A stretch of 64,000 nt of DNA from Drosophila persimilis (taxonomy: Eukaryota; Arthropoda; Insecta; Diptera; Drosophilidae), in assembly GCF_003286085.1 (NCBI RefSeq), contig NW_020825483.1, positions 124,001-188,000 of the forward strand. The letters are read 5' to 3'. This document shows, piece by piece, positions 9,501 to 19,082 of the stretch. Position 1 is the stretch's first letter; each line of letters begins with the position of its first letter. Below the pieces are notes generated by a model. The model did not search any database, was not told the origin of the DNA, and worked only from the letters and a program-made list of their open reading frames with translations. A program made the position numbers and the translations under genes.

Positions 9501-12174
9501 GCGATGGCAATTGGTCGGGGCCCTTTAGTAGCATTGAATTAAGAGCGATGCCTTCCACTTTGGCTGCTGCATCCCATACGAGTCTTAATTTGCCTTTGTT
9601 CGGGTTCTTAGTCACGAATACGGGCAGATACCAGGAGCGTTTGCCTTCGACCATTTCATCTTTTTCCAGTTTTCGGACGTAGCCGATGTCTTCGTACCTC
9701 TTAATCTGTTCGTTTACGACCTCTCGTAGCACCTTATCGCGTGTCATACGAGATTCTAGGCACCGAAGTCGTCGCATTGCCATCTCTCTGGAGGAAGGAA
9801 GTTCCACGTTGTCGTACCGCCAGAGGAGTCCTGTCTCCCATCTCTTCATTTCGCTGCTAAACCTCGTGCAATTTTCCAGTATTGTTTTTGCTCTTTCGTC
9901 CTCTTTGGACCTGAGTGTGCTCTTCGCCATGTTTATGCCAACCGCGTCTAATGAGAAACTCTCTTTTACAAGAGTGTCCAGCTGTGGGTGTTTATTACAT
10001 TCGCATACGTGCATTACCCGCGGACTCGCTGGCCCGTCGCCCTTTCTGCGGCCATAAACAGACCACCCCAACCTGGACTTGGCGGCGATAAATTCGGAAT
10101 TCACGCGTTCTTTGACGGTCAGTGGCACTCCAAGTTTCACGTTGTCCAATCCGATGATCAATGACGCTCTCACGTCCTTGTAGCTGAGTATCGGTAGCTT
10201 TTCCAGGTGCGAATGGGATTTTAGGATTGAGTCGTCCAGCGTCTGCTTCGGCAGATCCAGGTTTTTTACTGTTCTCACGTTTTGAAGCGTGAATCTGCGA
10301 GCCACATTGTCCCTTGGAGAGATCGCTAGGCTTATCCATTTGGATTGAGATTCTCTCTGCGTGATGTCTCCAGTCCAGCGTAGGCATAGCTCGTCCGAGG
10401 GGCCATCGATACCTAGTTTTTCCGTTATCTCCGTCTCGATTAGGGTACAGGCGGATCCTTCGTCTATCAGTGCGAACACTTGCATTTGGCCGTTCGGTCC
10501 ATACAATGTTAAGGGGACGTATCTAAACAACGCAGCTTCGTTCTGCATCGTGTGCAGTACCGTAGTGCTTTCCTTCGGTCTATTCTCTACCCTAGAGCTT
10601 TGCTGGTTACTGTTGTGGAGGAGAAAATGGTGCTTTCTCGAGCAGCCGTCGACGGAACATACTCTTGTTGACTTACAGTGCCTTATAAAGTGTTTGCCAA
10701 GGCACCTCCAGCATAGCTTATTTTCTCTGACGAAGTTCCATCTACCTGGCCCTTCTAGCTCCAGGAACTGCTTACAGTCCTCCAATTTGTGGGCCCCATT
10801 GCACCTACGGCAGGGCGGTTGTGCGCTGCTATCATTGTGCACCATAAGCCGGATTCTTGGGTTCTTCTCCTTCGTGCAGACTTCTTTCTCGGGTGATACT
10901 GGCATCACGGTGCTTGCGCACGATGCGACTCGGAATAGCCAATCGTCGAAAACAGCGATATTTACCCTCGGAAGTCCAGCGCTTTGTCTGGCCCAATCCA
11001 GTTTCAAGTCGAATGGGAGTTTTTCCACAAGGTCGCGAAGTAACATTGGGTCGTTCAGATAGGCGGACAGTCCTATCGCGTCAACAGTAGCGCGATAATT
11101 TTGCACCGACAGCGCCAGGCGCACTAAGCTTTCGATGCTGCTCGATTTCACGGACGGCTCCATTCTTAGCTTCGTCTGTAGGGTGTGATATATGGCCTTT
11201 GGTCGGCCGTATAGCATTCGAAGAGTCTCGATGGCTAGTCGGACTGTTGCGGGCATCATTAATTTTCCTCGTACTGCTTCCAAAGCAGCACCTTTCAGGC
11301 ACCTTTGCAGCCTCATGAGATTCTCTTGATCGCTGAGTCCGCAGCGTTCTGTGGATTGCTCGAAGTTTACTATGAACATGGGCCATTCCTCGGGGTTTCC
11401 AGAAAAGCATGGTAGATCCTTGTTGATGACTTGTCTTGCGGCTATCTGGGATGCTGTCAAGCATCTCTCCGCCCCCGCTGGCGCGACCGCTTGATTACTC
11501 CCGTACGCGTACGGGTCCGAAATATTTCGACTCGTACTTGGGTAATACTGTGCAGTCGGGGCGCGAATGAAGGGGTTTTGCCCATGCAGGTTGGTACCCA
11601 GCGCCGGTGCGGCCATTGGATGCCACATAGCGCCGACTGGCATTGTCTCGTTCGGATTCAGCCCAGTAGGCATTCCAGTCCGCGTGGCTTCCGTGGGTCC
11701 TGACATGTGGACTCCGGTCCAGTTGGGAACCGCTCTGTCCCAGCCTCCGTTGATTACCGTGGAGCTCATGAGCCCTCCTGCTTGAGGCAGTCTGGAATGC
11801 GTCGGGATGGAGCGCATTCCCTCGAAGGCCGTGGCGTACGTCGGCCTTCCTAATGCATCCGCTCTCTGCTGAGCGAACGTTTCCCAGCTATCTAAAAGGC
11901 TCGTTCTTGGTGAGAAGGCTTGATCCACCCCTCCTCCTTGGTTGGTATGCTCTGGTGCTTGATGGCTCGTTGGGGCTGTGGTGGACACGTTAGGTGTGGC
12001 CGTTGTTGCCGCCGAGATCACATCTATATACGTATCCCTAACGCGATGAGTTTCCCTTGCACCTCCCTCAGTCTCGGAACACGCACCAAGCATCTTTTCT
12101 GGCACATTTATTTCTCCTAATCCACACGGGGTCTCACCGCTAGATTCCGACTGCTGACCTTTGACGCCGTCCAT
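6538..12174 (-). CDS. BEL-b Gag-Pol polyprotein, intact
   Basis: 1878 codons from the ATG at 12174 with no lesion. The N-terminal 230 residues are Pro/Thr/Gly-rich. Capsid lies at about 230-430, and zinc knuckles at about 453-515 (CRRCNGAHKLEDC, CWRCLGKHFIRHC, then a C..CSRKHH form). The aspartic protease has IDEGSA at about 569. The RT carries the catalytic FVDD at about 986. RNase H has TDAS near 1165 and WTDSKN near 1239. Integrase has an HHCC zinc region at about 1480-1530 and the DDE triad in GIDYFGP (about 1550), SDNGTNF (about 1613) and GAWERM (about 1660). A C-terminal DUF5641-type domain ends in the LTR. All catalytic motifs are present, so the copy may be able to transpose. Confidence 0.95.
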   Translation of the reverse strand: MDGVKGQQSESSGETPCGLGEINVPEKMLGACSETEGGARETHRVRDTYIDVISAATTATPNVSTTAPTSHQAPEHTNQGGGVDQAFSPRTSLLDSWETFAQQRADALGRPTYATAFEGMRSIPTHSRLPQAGGLMSSTVINGGWDRAVPNWTGVHMSGPTEATRTGMPTGLNPNETMPVGAMWHPMAAPALGTNLHGQNPFIRAPTAQYYPSTSRNISDPYAYGSNQAVAPAGAERCLTASQIAARQVINKDLPCFSGNPEEWPMFIVNFEQSTERCGLSDQENLMRLQRCLKGAALEAVRGKLMMPATVRLAIETLRMLYGRPKAIYHTLQTKLRMEPSVKSSSIESLVRLALSVQNYRATVDAIGLSAYLNDPMLLRDLVEKLPFDLKLDWARQSAGLPRVNIAVFDDWLFRVASCASTVMPVSPEKEVCTKEKNPRIRLMVHNDSSAQPPCRRCNGAHKLEDCKQFLELEGPGRWNFVRENKLCWRCLGKHFIRHCKSTRVCSVDGCSRKHHFLLHNSNQQSSRVENRPKESTTVLHTMQNEAALFRYVPLTLYGPNGQMQVFALIDEGSACTLIETEITEKLGIDGPSDELCLRWTGDITQRESQSKWISLAISPRDNVARRFTLQNVRTVKNLDLPKQTLDDSILKSHSHLEKLPILSYKDVRASLIIGLDNVKLGVPLTVKERVNSEFIAAKSRLGWSVYGRRKGDGPASPRVMHVCECNKHPQLDTLVKESFSLDAVGINMAKSTLRSKEDERAKTILENCTRFSSEMKRWETGLLWRYDNVELPSSREMAMRRLRCLESRMTRDKVLREVVNEQIKRYEDIGYVRKLEKDEMVEGKRSWYLPVFVTKNPNKGKLRLVWDAAAKVEGIALNSMLLKGPDQLPSLVGVISRFREKSIGICGDIREMFHQVRIRSEDQSSQQFLWRYGDTSREPDRYVMSVMTFGASCSPAAATYVRDRNAEIFIEEQREEVEAILRNTFVDDWLQSCDSEDEMVRLALAVRNIHKEGGFEMRGWISNSSTVMRALSGDGDHQERPIEMTDSTRRERVLGMWWHPRNDYFTFVNKFPNDIYDEAKTVTKRSILRTVMTIFDPLGLLGFYIIQAKIILQDVWRSAVGWDEQVEESERQRWMIWARQLQNIEELRVPRYLGLTKETSNIQLHIFTDASINAFAAVAYIRIEQRGEVRCTLLASKTRVAPLKPISIPRMELMAAILGLRLAKLITQELSVEVKRRVFWTDSKNVLYWICSDARKYHQFVALRIGEILETSDISEWKWVPSALNVADDGTKWTKESSFQPEARWFSGPPFLFDEEEHWPTTQLNPSNLERIHVHEWTDTPKPPSKLSSIIPNVCRFSKWEKFTGALRCVMRFLDKIRKRDFASEEANLAARFRNMEDVNIVIYRMVQEEAYSEEMALLRQGRIVSKKSSIYKLSPYLDETGVLRIRGRIDKSIGITRNLKRPVILPGGHNVTNLLIDYFHRKFQHQLTEIVVNEMRQLYHIPGLRARVRAVAKACQRCRNKRALPEAPEMGSLPPERLAINELPFTNTGIDYFGPLEVNVGRRREKRWGVLFTCLTVRAVHIELANSLSTDAFMLTLEMFVARRGVPKRIVSDNGTNFRGASRLLREEIERILPNELETKYPQIEWSFIPPGAPHMGGAWERMIRSVKSILAEILEETHVQEPVLRTALAKIENMLNSRPLTYVPLECPEADVLTPNHFLRAETSSMAAKSDGSAIGAMLGKSFRIAGQIVDSFRKRWLKEYLPCLTTRTKWHGTPTNPIQLGDVVVLADETSPKVQWRKGVIMDLRVAKDGIARSAVIRTASGLLTRPIVKLAKLDVRTTNPLMDQGVTRSLANITTSDEVCEGGMLRQKPQRQL

Positions 12175-12315
12175 TTTACTCCGGTGTCTTTTTTGTACAG
12201 TCCTGCAAAGTCGAATCCCTCGTGACGCAGCTGACTGCGTCGCACGCCGATCTTCTTTCTGTCGGTCGTAATTATTCGATTTGCTCTCTGTTGCGCAGGA
12301 AAAGTTTTTTAGAAT
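12175..12315 (-). other. BEL-b 5' leader
   Basis: 141 bases between the gag-pol ATG and the 5' LTR. The bases after the LTR on the minus strand read TTCTAAAAAACTTTTCC. There is no TGG-starting primer site at the usual 0-3 base spacing, so the primer is unclear. Confidence 0.6.
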
Positions 12316-12707
12316 ATTGCCGCGCCGGGCAACGCCTCCAAATCTGGGGCCGTACGTTTGATAAGCCTCCCGTGTTCAATACGCCTCCCGTGGTTTTGTT
12401 CTTTAAATCGGTTTTATTCATTTGTTTGTTTCACTTATTTATTCATTTACAATGTCGGGCGGGTGTTAAACTACGAGAGCTAGCGCTAAAAAACTTGTAC
12501 CGCTTCAGTGCTTTTTCTGCTGCCTTTTGTTTTCGTTCTGTCTTCTTCCTGCCTTTGTCTGCCCTTCGCCCTAATTAACCCTTTGCTCAGCGCTGTTAAT
12601 GTTTGTGCTGTTAACGCAGTGATATTCAGGGCTGTTAGGCGCAGTGATATTCAGGACTGTTAGGCGCAGTGATATTTAGAGTTGCCGCTGCGGTTTCTGC
12701 CGTAACA
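12316..12707 (-). repeat. BEL-b 5' LTR
   Basis: About 392 bp, matching 6177-6569 with few differences (for example cttcc against ctgtc near 12536 and one C/T near 12681). In element orientation it runs from TGTTACGG to GGCAATA. Confidence 0.9.
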
Positions 12708-12712
12708 CCAGC
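12708..12712 (+). repeat. BEL-b target site duplication (right), CCAGC
   Basis: Second copy of CCAGC (see 6172-6176). Confidence 0.88.
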
Positions 12713-15467
12713 CTTGAAACAAAATGTGTATTTAGGAATTGATTTCTGGACAGAATTCGGTCTGGTAGCAAGGCTTTTAACGGATAGATCTGTGGTACAA
12801 GAATTAGACGTAGGAAAGGAAACCAAGGCTTCGGAATCACCGCCAGTACATGATCTAAGCAAAGACCAAAAGGTTAGACTAGAATCCGTGATTCATTCGT
12901 TTCCTTCGTTTGAAAGGGAAGGATTAGGACGTACGAAAGCTATCCAACACACGATCGAAATGGTACCCGATAGACCAGTTAAACAACGCCATTGGCCGAT
13001 TTCACCCGCGAAGGAAAAGTTAATGTTTGACGAAGTGGAGAAAATGCTGGCCTTAGACGTGATCGAGGAATCGAATAGTTCCTGGAGTAGCAATTGCGTT
13101 TTAGTTAAGAAAGGTACGAAAAACCGATTATGTTTAGATTCCCGAGAAATTAATAAGAACACTCGCAAAGATGCCTACCCTTTACCACACATAGATGGCA
13201 TTCTTAGTATATTACCACCAGCCAAATACATAACGGGACTTGACATGAAACACGCATACTGGCAGATTCCTTTGGAAGAAAAATCTCGGCACTATACAGC
13301 TTTTACCATTCCCAATAGGCCGCTTTACCAGTATAAGGTAATGCCGTTTGGCCTAACTAATGCCGCTCAGACGTTGTGCCGACTTATGGATCAGGTGATA
13401 CCTGCACACCTCAGGAATCGGGTTTTTGTCTATTTGGACGATTTACTGGTGCTCTCAGATGACTTCGATTCACTCTTGGTGCTGTTACAAAAGGTAGCGA
13501 TGCATTTGCGTAAGGCAAATCTCACGATTAATATAGCCAAGTCAAACTTTTGTATACGGGAGATTACATATCTGGGGTTCATAATAGGTTATGGTCAGTT
13601 AAAGACAGATCCGGGGAAAATAAAGTCCATAATGGAGTTCCCGATCCCAAAAACCGTGAAACAGATAAGGAGATTTCTAGGACTTTCTGGATGGTACAGA
13701 CGCTTTGTCGATAACTATGCCACCGTCAGCTACCCCTTAACGGAACTACTAAAAAAGCATCAACCACTTAAGTGGAACGCATCAGCCGAAGAAGCTTTCA
13801 ATAAACTCAAATCCTGCTTAACATCTGCTCCAATCCTAGCCACCCCCGATTTTAAGAAACGCTTTTTGTTAATATGTGACGCAAGCACTTTTGGTTTGGG
13901 CTGCGTACTAGCTCAATTAAACGAGGAAGGGATAGAGTTACCTATAGCTTTTATGTCCGAGAAACTTTCCAAGGTGCAACGAAACTATTCGGTCACCGAA
14001 CTCGAGTGCTTGGCAGTGATAAAAGGAATAAAGAAGTTTAGAGCTTACGTAGAAGGACAGGATTTCCAAGTTATAACGGACCATGCGTCCCTACAATGGC
14101 TTATGAGGCAAAAAGATTTGTCAGGTCGCTTGGCCCGCTGGGCTATAAAATTACAGGGATTTAATTTTCAAATAGCACATCGTAAAGGGTCCGAAAACGT
14201 AGTGGCCGACGCGTTGTCACGCCAAGATGAGCCCGAGGTACGAAAGTTGAACGGCAACGGACCCATAGTCGACCTTACTTCTACAGAGTTTAAATCGAAA
14301 GAATACATGGATCTAATAGAACACATAAGGCTTAATCAACTTAAGTTACCCGATTTGAAGGTTGACGATAATTTGGTGTATAAAAGAACCGAACCATCCT
14401 CAGGGGACGCGATAGCAGATAAACAAACTTGGAAGCTTTGGATTCCATCAGGTCTTACCAGCGATATAATTTCCAGGGCTCATGACCCCCCAGACGCTTC
14501 CCACAGTGGTATTGGGAAAACCGTTGAAAAAGTGAAAAGGTACTTGTTTTGGCCAAAAATGGTTACACAAATACGAGTATATGTATCACAATGCGACGTT
14601 TGTCGCCAGACCAAAAGTGCTAATGTCGTCTTAAGACCACCAATGGGTAAGCCAATGAATTCAGAAAGACCTTTTCAAAAGCTTTATCTGGATTTGTTGG
14701 GCCCGTATCCGCGTTCCAAGCAAGGGAATATTGGTATCTTAATAATCGTAGATCACAACACCAAATTTCAATTGGTATGTCCGCTCAAGAAGTTTACCTC
14801 AAGTAAGGTGTGTGACTTCCTAGAAAATATGTTATTTAGTACTTTCGGGGTCCCTGAGACTATACTCACCGATAATGGTTCACAGTTTGTCTCTGGAAAT
14901 TTCAAGTCATTTCTTACCAGATTCGGGGTAACTCACCGTTGCACTGCAATATACTCACCGCAAGCCAATGCCAGTGAACGGTTAAACCGATCCGTGTTAG
15001 CGGCTATAAGAGCGTACGTCGGCAAAGATCATACTAATTGGGACAATAAATTACCTGAAATTAGTGCGGCGTTACGAGCCAATATCCATAGAAAGGATTA
15101 TGAACTACTAAGACGACTAAATCTCCTATCGGATGACACCAGAGTCGAATATCCAGATGTAGTACAAGTATGTCGACAAGCCGCTCAGCAAAAGGTAGCT
15201 AAATCACACGAGCAGAATGCGAGGACATACAACTTACGTAGCCGGGTCCGTCAACTTAAAGTTGGAGACGTCGTGTATGCCCGGAATTTTTGTCAGAGCA
15301 ACGCTTTAAAAAAGTTCAGCGCTAAGCTGGCGCCTGTGTTTATATTAGCCAAGGTTATTCGCCGAGTGGGGACAATGTATTACCAATTAGCTAGCGAAGA
15401 TAAGAAAAACTTAGGAGTCTATCACTTAAAAGATATTCACCTTAGTAAATGGCCTTCTTCAGTTTAA
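12708..15467 (+). pseudogene. Gypsy copy I pol, 3' piece (RT, RNase H, integrase)
   Basis: Continues the Pol frame after BEL-b and is undamaged to its stop at 15467. RT has YLDD at about 13432, RNase H has CDAS at about 13877, integrase has the H..H..C..C zinc region at about 14480-14600, and the DDE core has TDNGSQF at about 14869 with SERLNR downstream. A frame of 932 codons is open from a GTG at 12669 inside the BEL-b LTR. That start is an accident of the insertion and the protein would lack protease, so I class it as a split pseudogene. Confidence 0.88.
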
Positions 15468-15903
15468 GTCTCATTGTAAGAACAATTACGTCTTCAACTG
15501 TGGTGTAGGGGCCGAATTTAGGGAAAGAGTATGGAACATCACGGATAAGCACAGTTTTCTTTTGGTAATGCTTAAAAGTGCAGATACATAGTAACTCCGA
15601 AAGTGGATCGTAAGCTGCAAGCTTTCCGAAAAGCTTTCTAAAGAGAGTCGGAGCGCAGCGCACGCATTTAAGCGAAAGACGTCACGTTTACCTTGACCCA
15701 AGAGAGTAGCGTAGCGTAGGGAGAGCATAGCTTAAAAGCTTGACCAAAATTTCGCTCAATTGGGCGAAAGATCATCCGATTATGCAGTTAAAGTTTCCAA
15801 ATATCATCCGATCTTCGAGCTTTTTGGGCTGGAGTTATTGACTGAGAATCGATTGATTAAAGCGGACGTGTTTACTCGGGAATTAATAAATAAATATATA
15901 TAT
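15468..15903 (+). other. Gypsy copy I 3' tail (UTR/LTR remnant)
   Basis: Non-coding sequence after pol, ending in the AT-rich run aataaataaatatatatata where the errantivirus LTR starts. It is probably the beginning of the gypsy 3' LTR, but I cannot see a clear polypurine tract or LTR start. Repeated in copies II-IV; copy IV has a short deletion near 35204. Confidence 0.6.
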
Positions 15904-16620
15904 AGTTAAATATGCGACACTGCAGTTTGCGTTTTAAAAAAAGATTTTATTCTTTCACTTAAACTTAGTGCACATTGATTAGTTATTTCCCCGACGATGA
16001 CTGATGTCCGGTGTCTTGAATGGAATTAACTTTTGTTGAATTCTCCGACGGTGTCGCGATTGACGTTTGTCTTGAACAGAACTGCTTTGCCTTCCGAAAT
16101 GTAGACTATTTATATCATGATGCTCGGCTTGGGATTCGGATTTGGATTCGGAGGCGTTGGCTTCGACTTCGGCTTCGGAGATGGAGTATGTGACTCGATC
16201 GATATGTGGGAAAGGCGGCTTTTGATGAAAGGCTTCCGCTGCGTATGATCGGTGTTGCATTACTTGGGGGTGGCTGAGAATAGGGACTCTGATTGGTCAG
16301 CTACGATGGCGTGGTTCTTGAGAATCGATTAGTAATTGATCTCTGAAGAGTGGGGTGATTCTAGTGCGGCTGGATTTTAGAGCGGCTGGATTCTAGTGCG
16401 GCATCTATTGTTTTATGTTCCACTTCTAGCTTAGGGTGTTTGTTTACATTGCCTGCAATCGGCTACGCGTGGTCCATTTCGAGCGTGAGATTGTTTATGG
16501 GGTTTCGGAGCTGAGAGTGTCGGATTGTTTATAGTAGTGTCGGATTGTTTATAGTATTGTGGGTGCAGGGTAATAGACATAGACAAGGGTATGCGGAGCA
16601 TGGACTATAGATATGTCACT
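15904..16620 (-). repeat. Errantivirus 3' LTR, copy 1
   Basis: 717 bp. In element orientation it starts AGTGACATATCTATAG directly after the polypurine tract CAATGGGGG, carries AATAAA near its 3' end and ends ..TTTAACT against a TATATATA target. The AGTGACATAT start and TATATA target resemble the 17.6/297 group of Drosophila errantiviruses. A 93-codon open stretch (15979-16260, minus) lies inside it. The left end could instead be at AATT (15881). Confidence 0.75.
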
Positions 16621-16647
16621 CCCCCATTGTTAGATTTAAGCCTGTCC

Positions 16648-17000
16648 TCAGGCGATTATCCTTGGATATAGTTCAGGAGCGTTTAAAATTGTGCCTGCTG
16701 GGGATTCTTCGTCTTCGTCTAAGGATGTTTCTATGTGCGGGTCGGTTTTAGGCTCATTGCTTTTACTTAGACTAAACAATTTGTAGCTTAATCCTATTAT
16801 GATTATGACAAATAGTAGTATTAAGCTTACATGTAATACATTATTTAATTGCGTATTTTCTATTACGATTTCTTTGGTTTGCAAATCAGACAGTGGTTTA
16901 ATTTTGTTAGGTTATTGTTGATGTATATGCTCTGTGCAAATTCTGGTATTGAGTTGGATATTAAGAATTCGTTTAATTGTACACTGCAATTATGTATTTT
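16648..17000 (-). pseudogene. Errantivirus env, C-terminal fragment 1
   Basis: The last 78 codons (16884-16648) hold one strongly hydrophobic transmembrane segment (LHVSLILLFVIIIIGL) followed by a short acidic cytoplasmic tail, as at the end of insect retroviral Env. The frame upstream (to 17000) also reads as env but is shifted by one base: the T run at about 16898 has four T where five are expected from other copies. The fragment ends at a DINE-1. It is a remnant and no complete env exists in the window. Confidence 0.75.
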
Positions 17001-17978
17001 TATACCCGATACTCAAAATGAGTATTGGGGTATATTAGATTTGTGGTAAAAGTGTATGTGTGTAACGTCCAGAAGGAATCGTTTCCGACCCCATAAAGTA
17101 TATATATTCTTGATCAGCATCAATAGCCGAGTCGATTGAGCCATGTCTGTCTGTCCGTCCGTCCGTCTGTCCGTCCGTCCGTCTGTCCGTCCCCTTCAGC
17201 GCCTAATGCTCAAAGACTATAAGAGCTAGAGCAACGATGTTTTGGATCCAGACTTCTGTGATATGTCACTGCTCCAAAAATATTTCAAAACTTTGCCCCG
17301 CCCACTTCCGCCCCCACAAAGGGCGAAAATCTGTGGCATCCACAATTTCGACGATACGAGAAAACTAAAAACGCAGAATCGTAGAAGATGACTATATCTT
17401 CTAGAGTGCAAAATCTGAACCAGATCGTATAATTATTACAGCCAGAATCACGAAAACAATTTCACTCTTTCTCGCTCTGTCTCACTCTAACACACAGGTT
17501 TCATAGTCGGTTTTGCCAATTGCAAAATATGAGTTCAAGGATCTCAGAACCCATAAGAGCTAGAGCAACCAAATTTGGTATCCACACTCCTGTGATATCG
17601 GACCTTGACCGTTTTGTGTCAGAATTTCGCCCCACCCCCATCCGCCCCCACAAAGGACGAAAATCTGTTGCATCCACAATATTGCAGATTCGAGAAAACT
17701 AAAAACGCAGAATCATAGAGAATGACTATATCTATCCGGTTGCTGAATTTGGATCAGATCAGATAATTTTTGTAGCCAAAAGGAACAAATCAATTTGCAT
17801 TGGCTACGCAGCGCCCGACGTCACGCTCACACTGATTTTCTGTCTCTCTCGCACGCATTCTTTGTCGTGTCGTTTAATATTAGCGGCGTCTGCCGGAGGA
17901 GAGCCATACTGACTTAGTATCGGGTATAACTGTAGAGTTGCGGTGTACGCAGCAACTCACAACGTTCCCCCTCGTTTT
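17001..17978 (+). mobile_element. DINE-1/INE-1
   Basis: About 0.98 kb, with TATACCCG start, GTCY microsatellite, hairpin and CTCGTTTT end. Its left side abuts the env piece (as in the array at 37.7-42.6 kb). Its right side is followed by the linker cattataattatt, as after 3756. It therefore looks like a recombinant between two DINE-1 insertions. Confidence 0.88.
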
Positions 17979-17997
17979 CATTATAATTATTATTTTT

Positions 17998-19051
17998 TAT
18001 ACCCGATACTCAAAATGAGTATTGTTATACCCGATACTCAAAATGAGTATTGGGGTATATTAGATTTGTGGTAAAAGTGGATGTGTGTAACGTCCAGAAG
18101 GAATCGTTTCCGACCCCATAAAGTATATATATTCTTGATCAGCATCAATAGCCGAGACGATTGAGCCATGTCTGTCTGTCCGTCTGTCCGTCCCCTTCAG
18201 CGCCTAGTGCTCAAAGACTATAAGAGCTAGAGCAACGATGTTTTGGATCCAGACTTCTGTGATATGTCACTGCTACAAAAATATTTCAAAACTTTGCCCC
18301 GCCCATTTCCGCCCCCACAAAGGGCGAAAATCTGTGGCATCCACAATTTTAAAGATACGAGAAAACTAAAAACGCAGAATCGTAGAGAATGACCATATCT
18401 TTTAGACTGCAGAATCTGAATTGGATCGTATTATTATAGCCAGCATCAAGAAAACAATTTCATTTTTTCTCGCCCTGTCTCTCTCTAACACACACGTAGC
18501 ATAGGCGGCTTTGCTTAGAGTAAAACATTAGCGCCTAGATCTCAGAGACTATAAAAGCTAGAGCAACCAAATTTGGTATCCACACTCCTAATATATCAGA
18601 CCGAGACGAGTTTGTTTCAAAATTTCGACACACCCCCTTCCGCCCCCGCAAAGGATGCAAATCTGGGGATATTCACAAATCTCAGAGAGTATTAAGGCTA
18701 GAGTAACCAAATTTAGTGTCCGTACTCCTGTTAGATCTCACTATAAAACGTATATCTCAAAATTTCGCCCCACCCCCACGCAGAATCATAGATAATGACC
18801 ATATCTATCAGCTTGCTGAATCTGGATCAGATCGGATAACTTTTGTAACCAAAAGCAAGAAATCAATTTGCAGTGGCTACGCAGAGCCCGACGTCACGCT
18901 CAGACTGATTTTCTGTCTCCCTCGCACGCACTCTTTGTGGTGTCGCTTAATATTAGCGGCGTCTGCCGGAGAAGAGCCATACTGACTTAGTATCGGGTAT
19001 AACTGTAGAGTTGCGGTGTCCGCAGCAACTCACAACGTTCCCCCTCGTTTT
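17998..19051 (+). mobile_element. DINE-1/INE-1 (duplicated 5' end)
   Basis: Counterpart of 3776-4907 with the same 28-base duplicated 5' end (17998 and 18026), six GTCY units and a deletion near 18778 that removes part of one internal block. Followed directly by the gypsy leader. Confidence 0.88.
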
Positions 19052-19082
19052 ATTTATTATTATTAAGAAATTCATACAAATC

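Larger units (their letters stand above)
6177..12707 (-). mobile_element. BEL-b: complete, recent BEL/Pao retrotransposon
   Basis: About 6.53 kb on the minus strand, with both LTRs, a polypurine tract (GAGGGGGGAA next to the 3' LTR), one intact gag-pol ORF and a five-base target duplication. The LTRs differ at only a handful of positions, and the element is absent from gypsy copies II-IV. It therefore inserted after the gypsy element was duplicated. No ordinary TGG primer site follows the 5' LTR. Confidence 0.93.
4908..15903 (+). mobile_element. Ty3/gypsy element, copy I (interrupted by BEL-b)
   Basis: Plus-strand Ty3/gypsy retrotransposon without a recognisable 5' LTR. The leader (4908-5020) matches copy II. 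Then about 785 bases of gag seen in copy II (19165-19949) are missing. Protease sequence runs to 6176, where BEL-b is inserted, and pol resumes at 12708 and ends at 15467. The 3' tail stops where an errantivirus LTR begins. Confidence 0.88.

Noticed and set aside
10361-11062. Plus-strand ORF of 233 codons
   Set aside because: Opposite-strand shadow of the BEL-b gag-pol ORF.
15442-15728. Minus-strand ORFs after gypsy pol
   Set aside because: Low-complexity frames across the end of pol and the 3' tail, with no recognisable domain.
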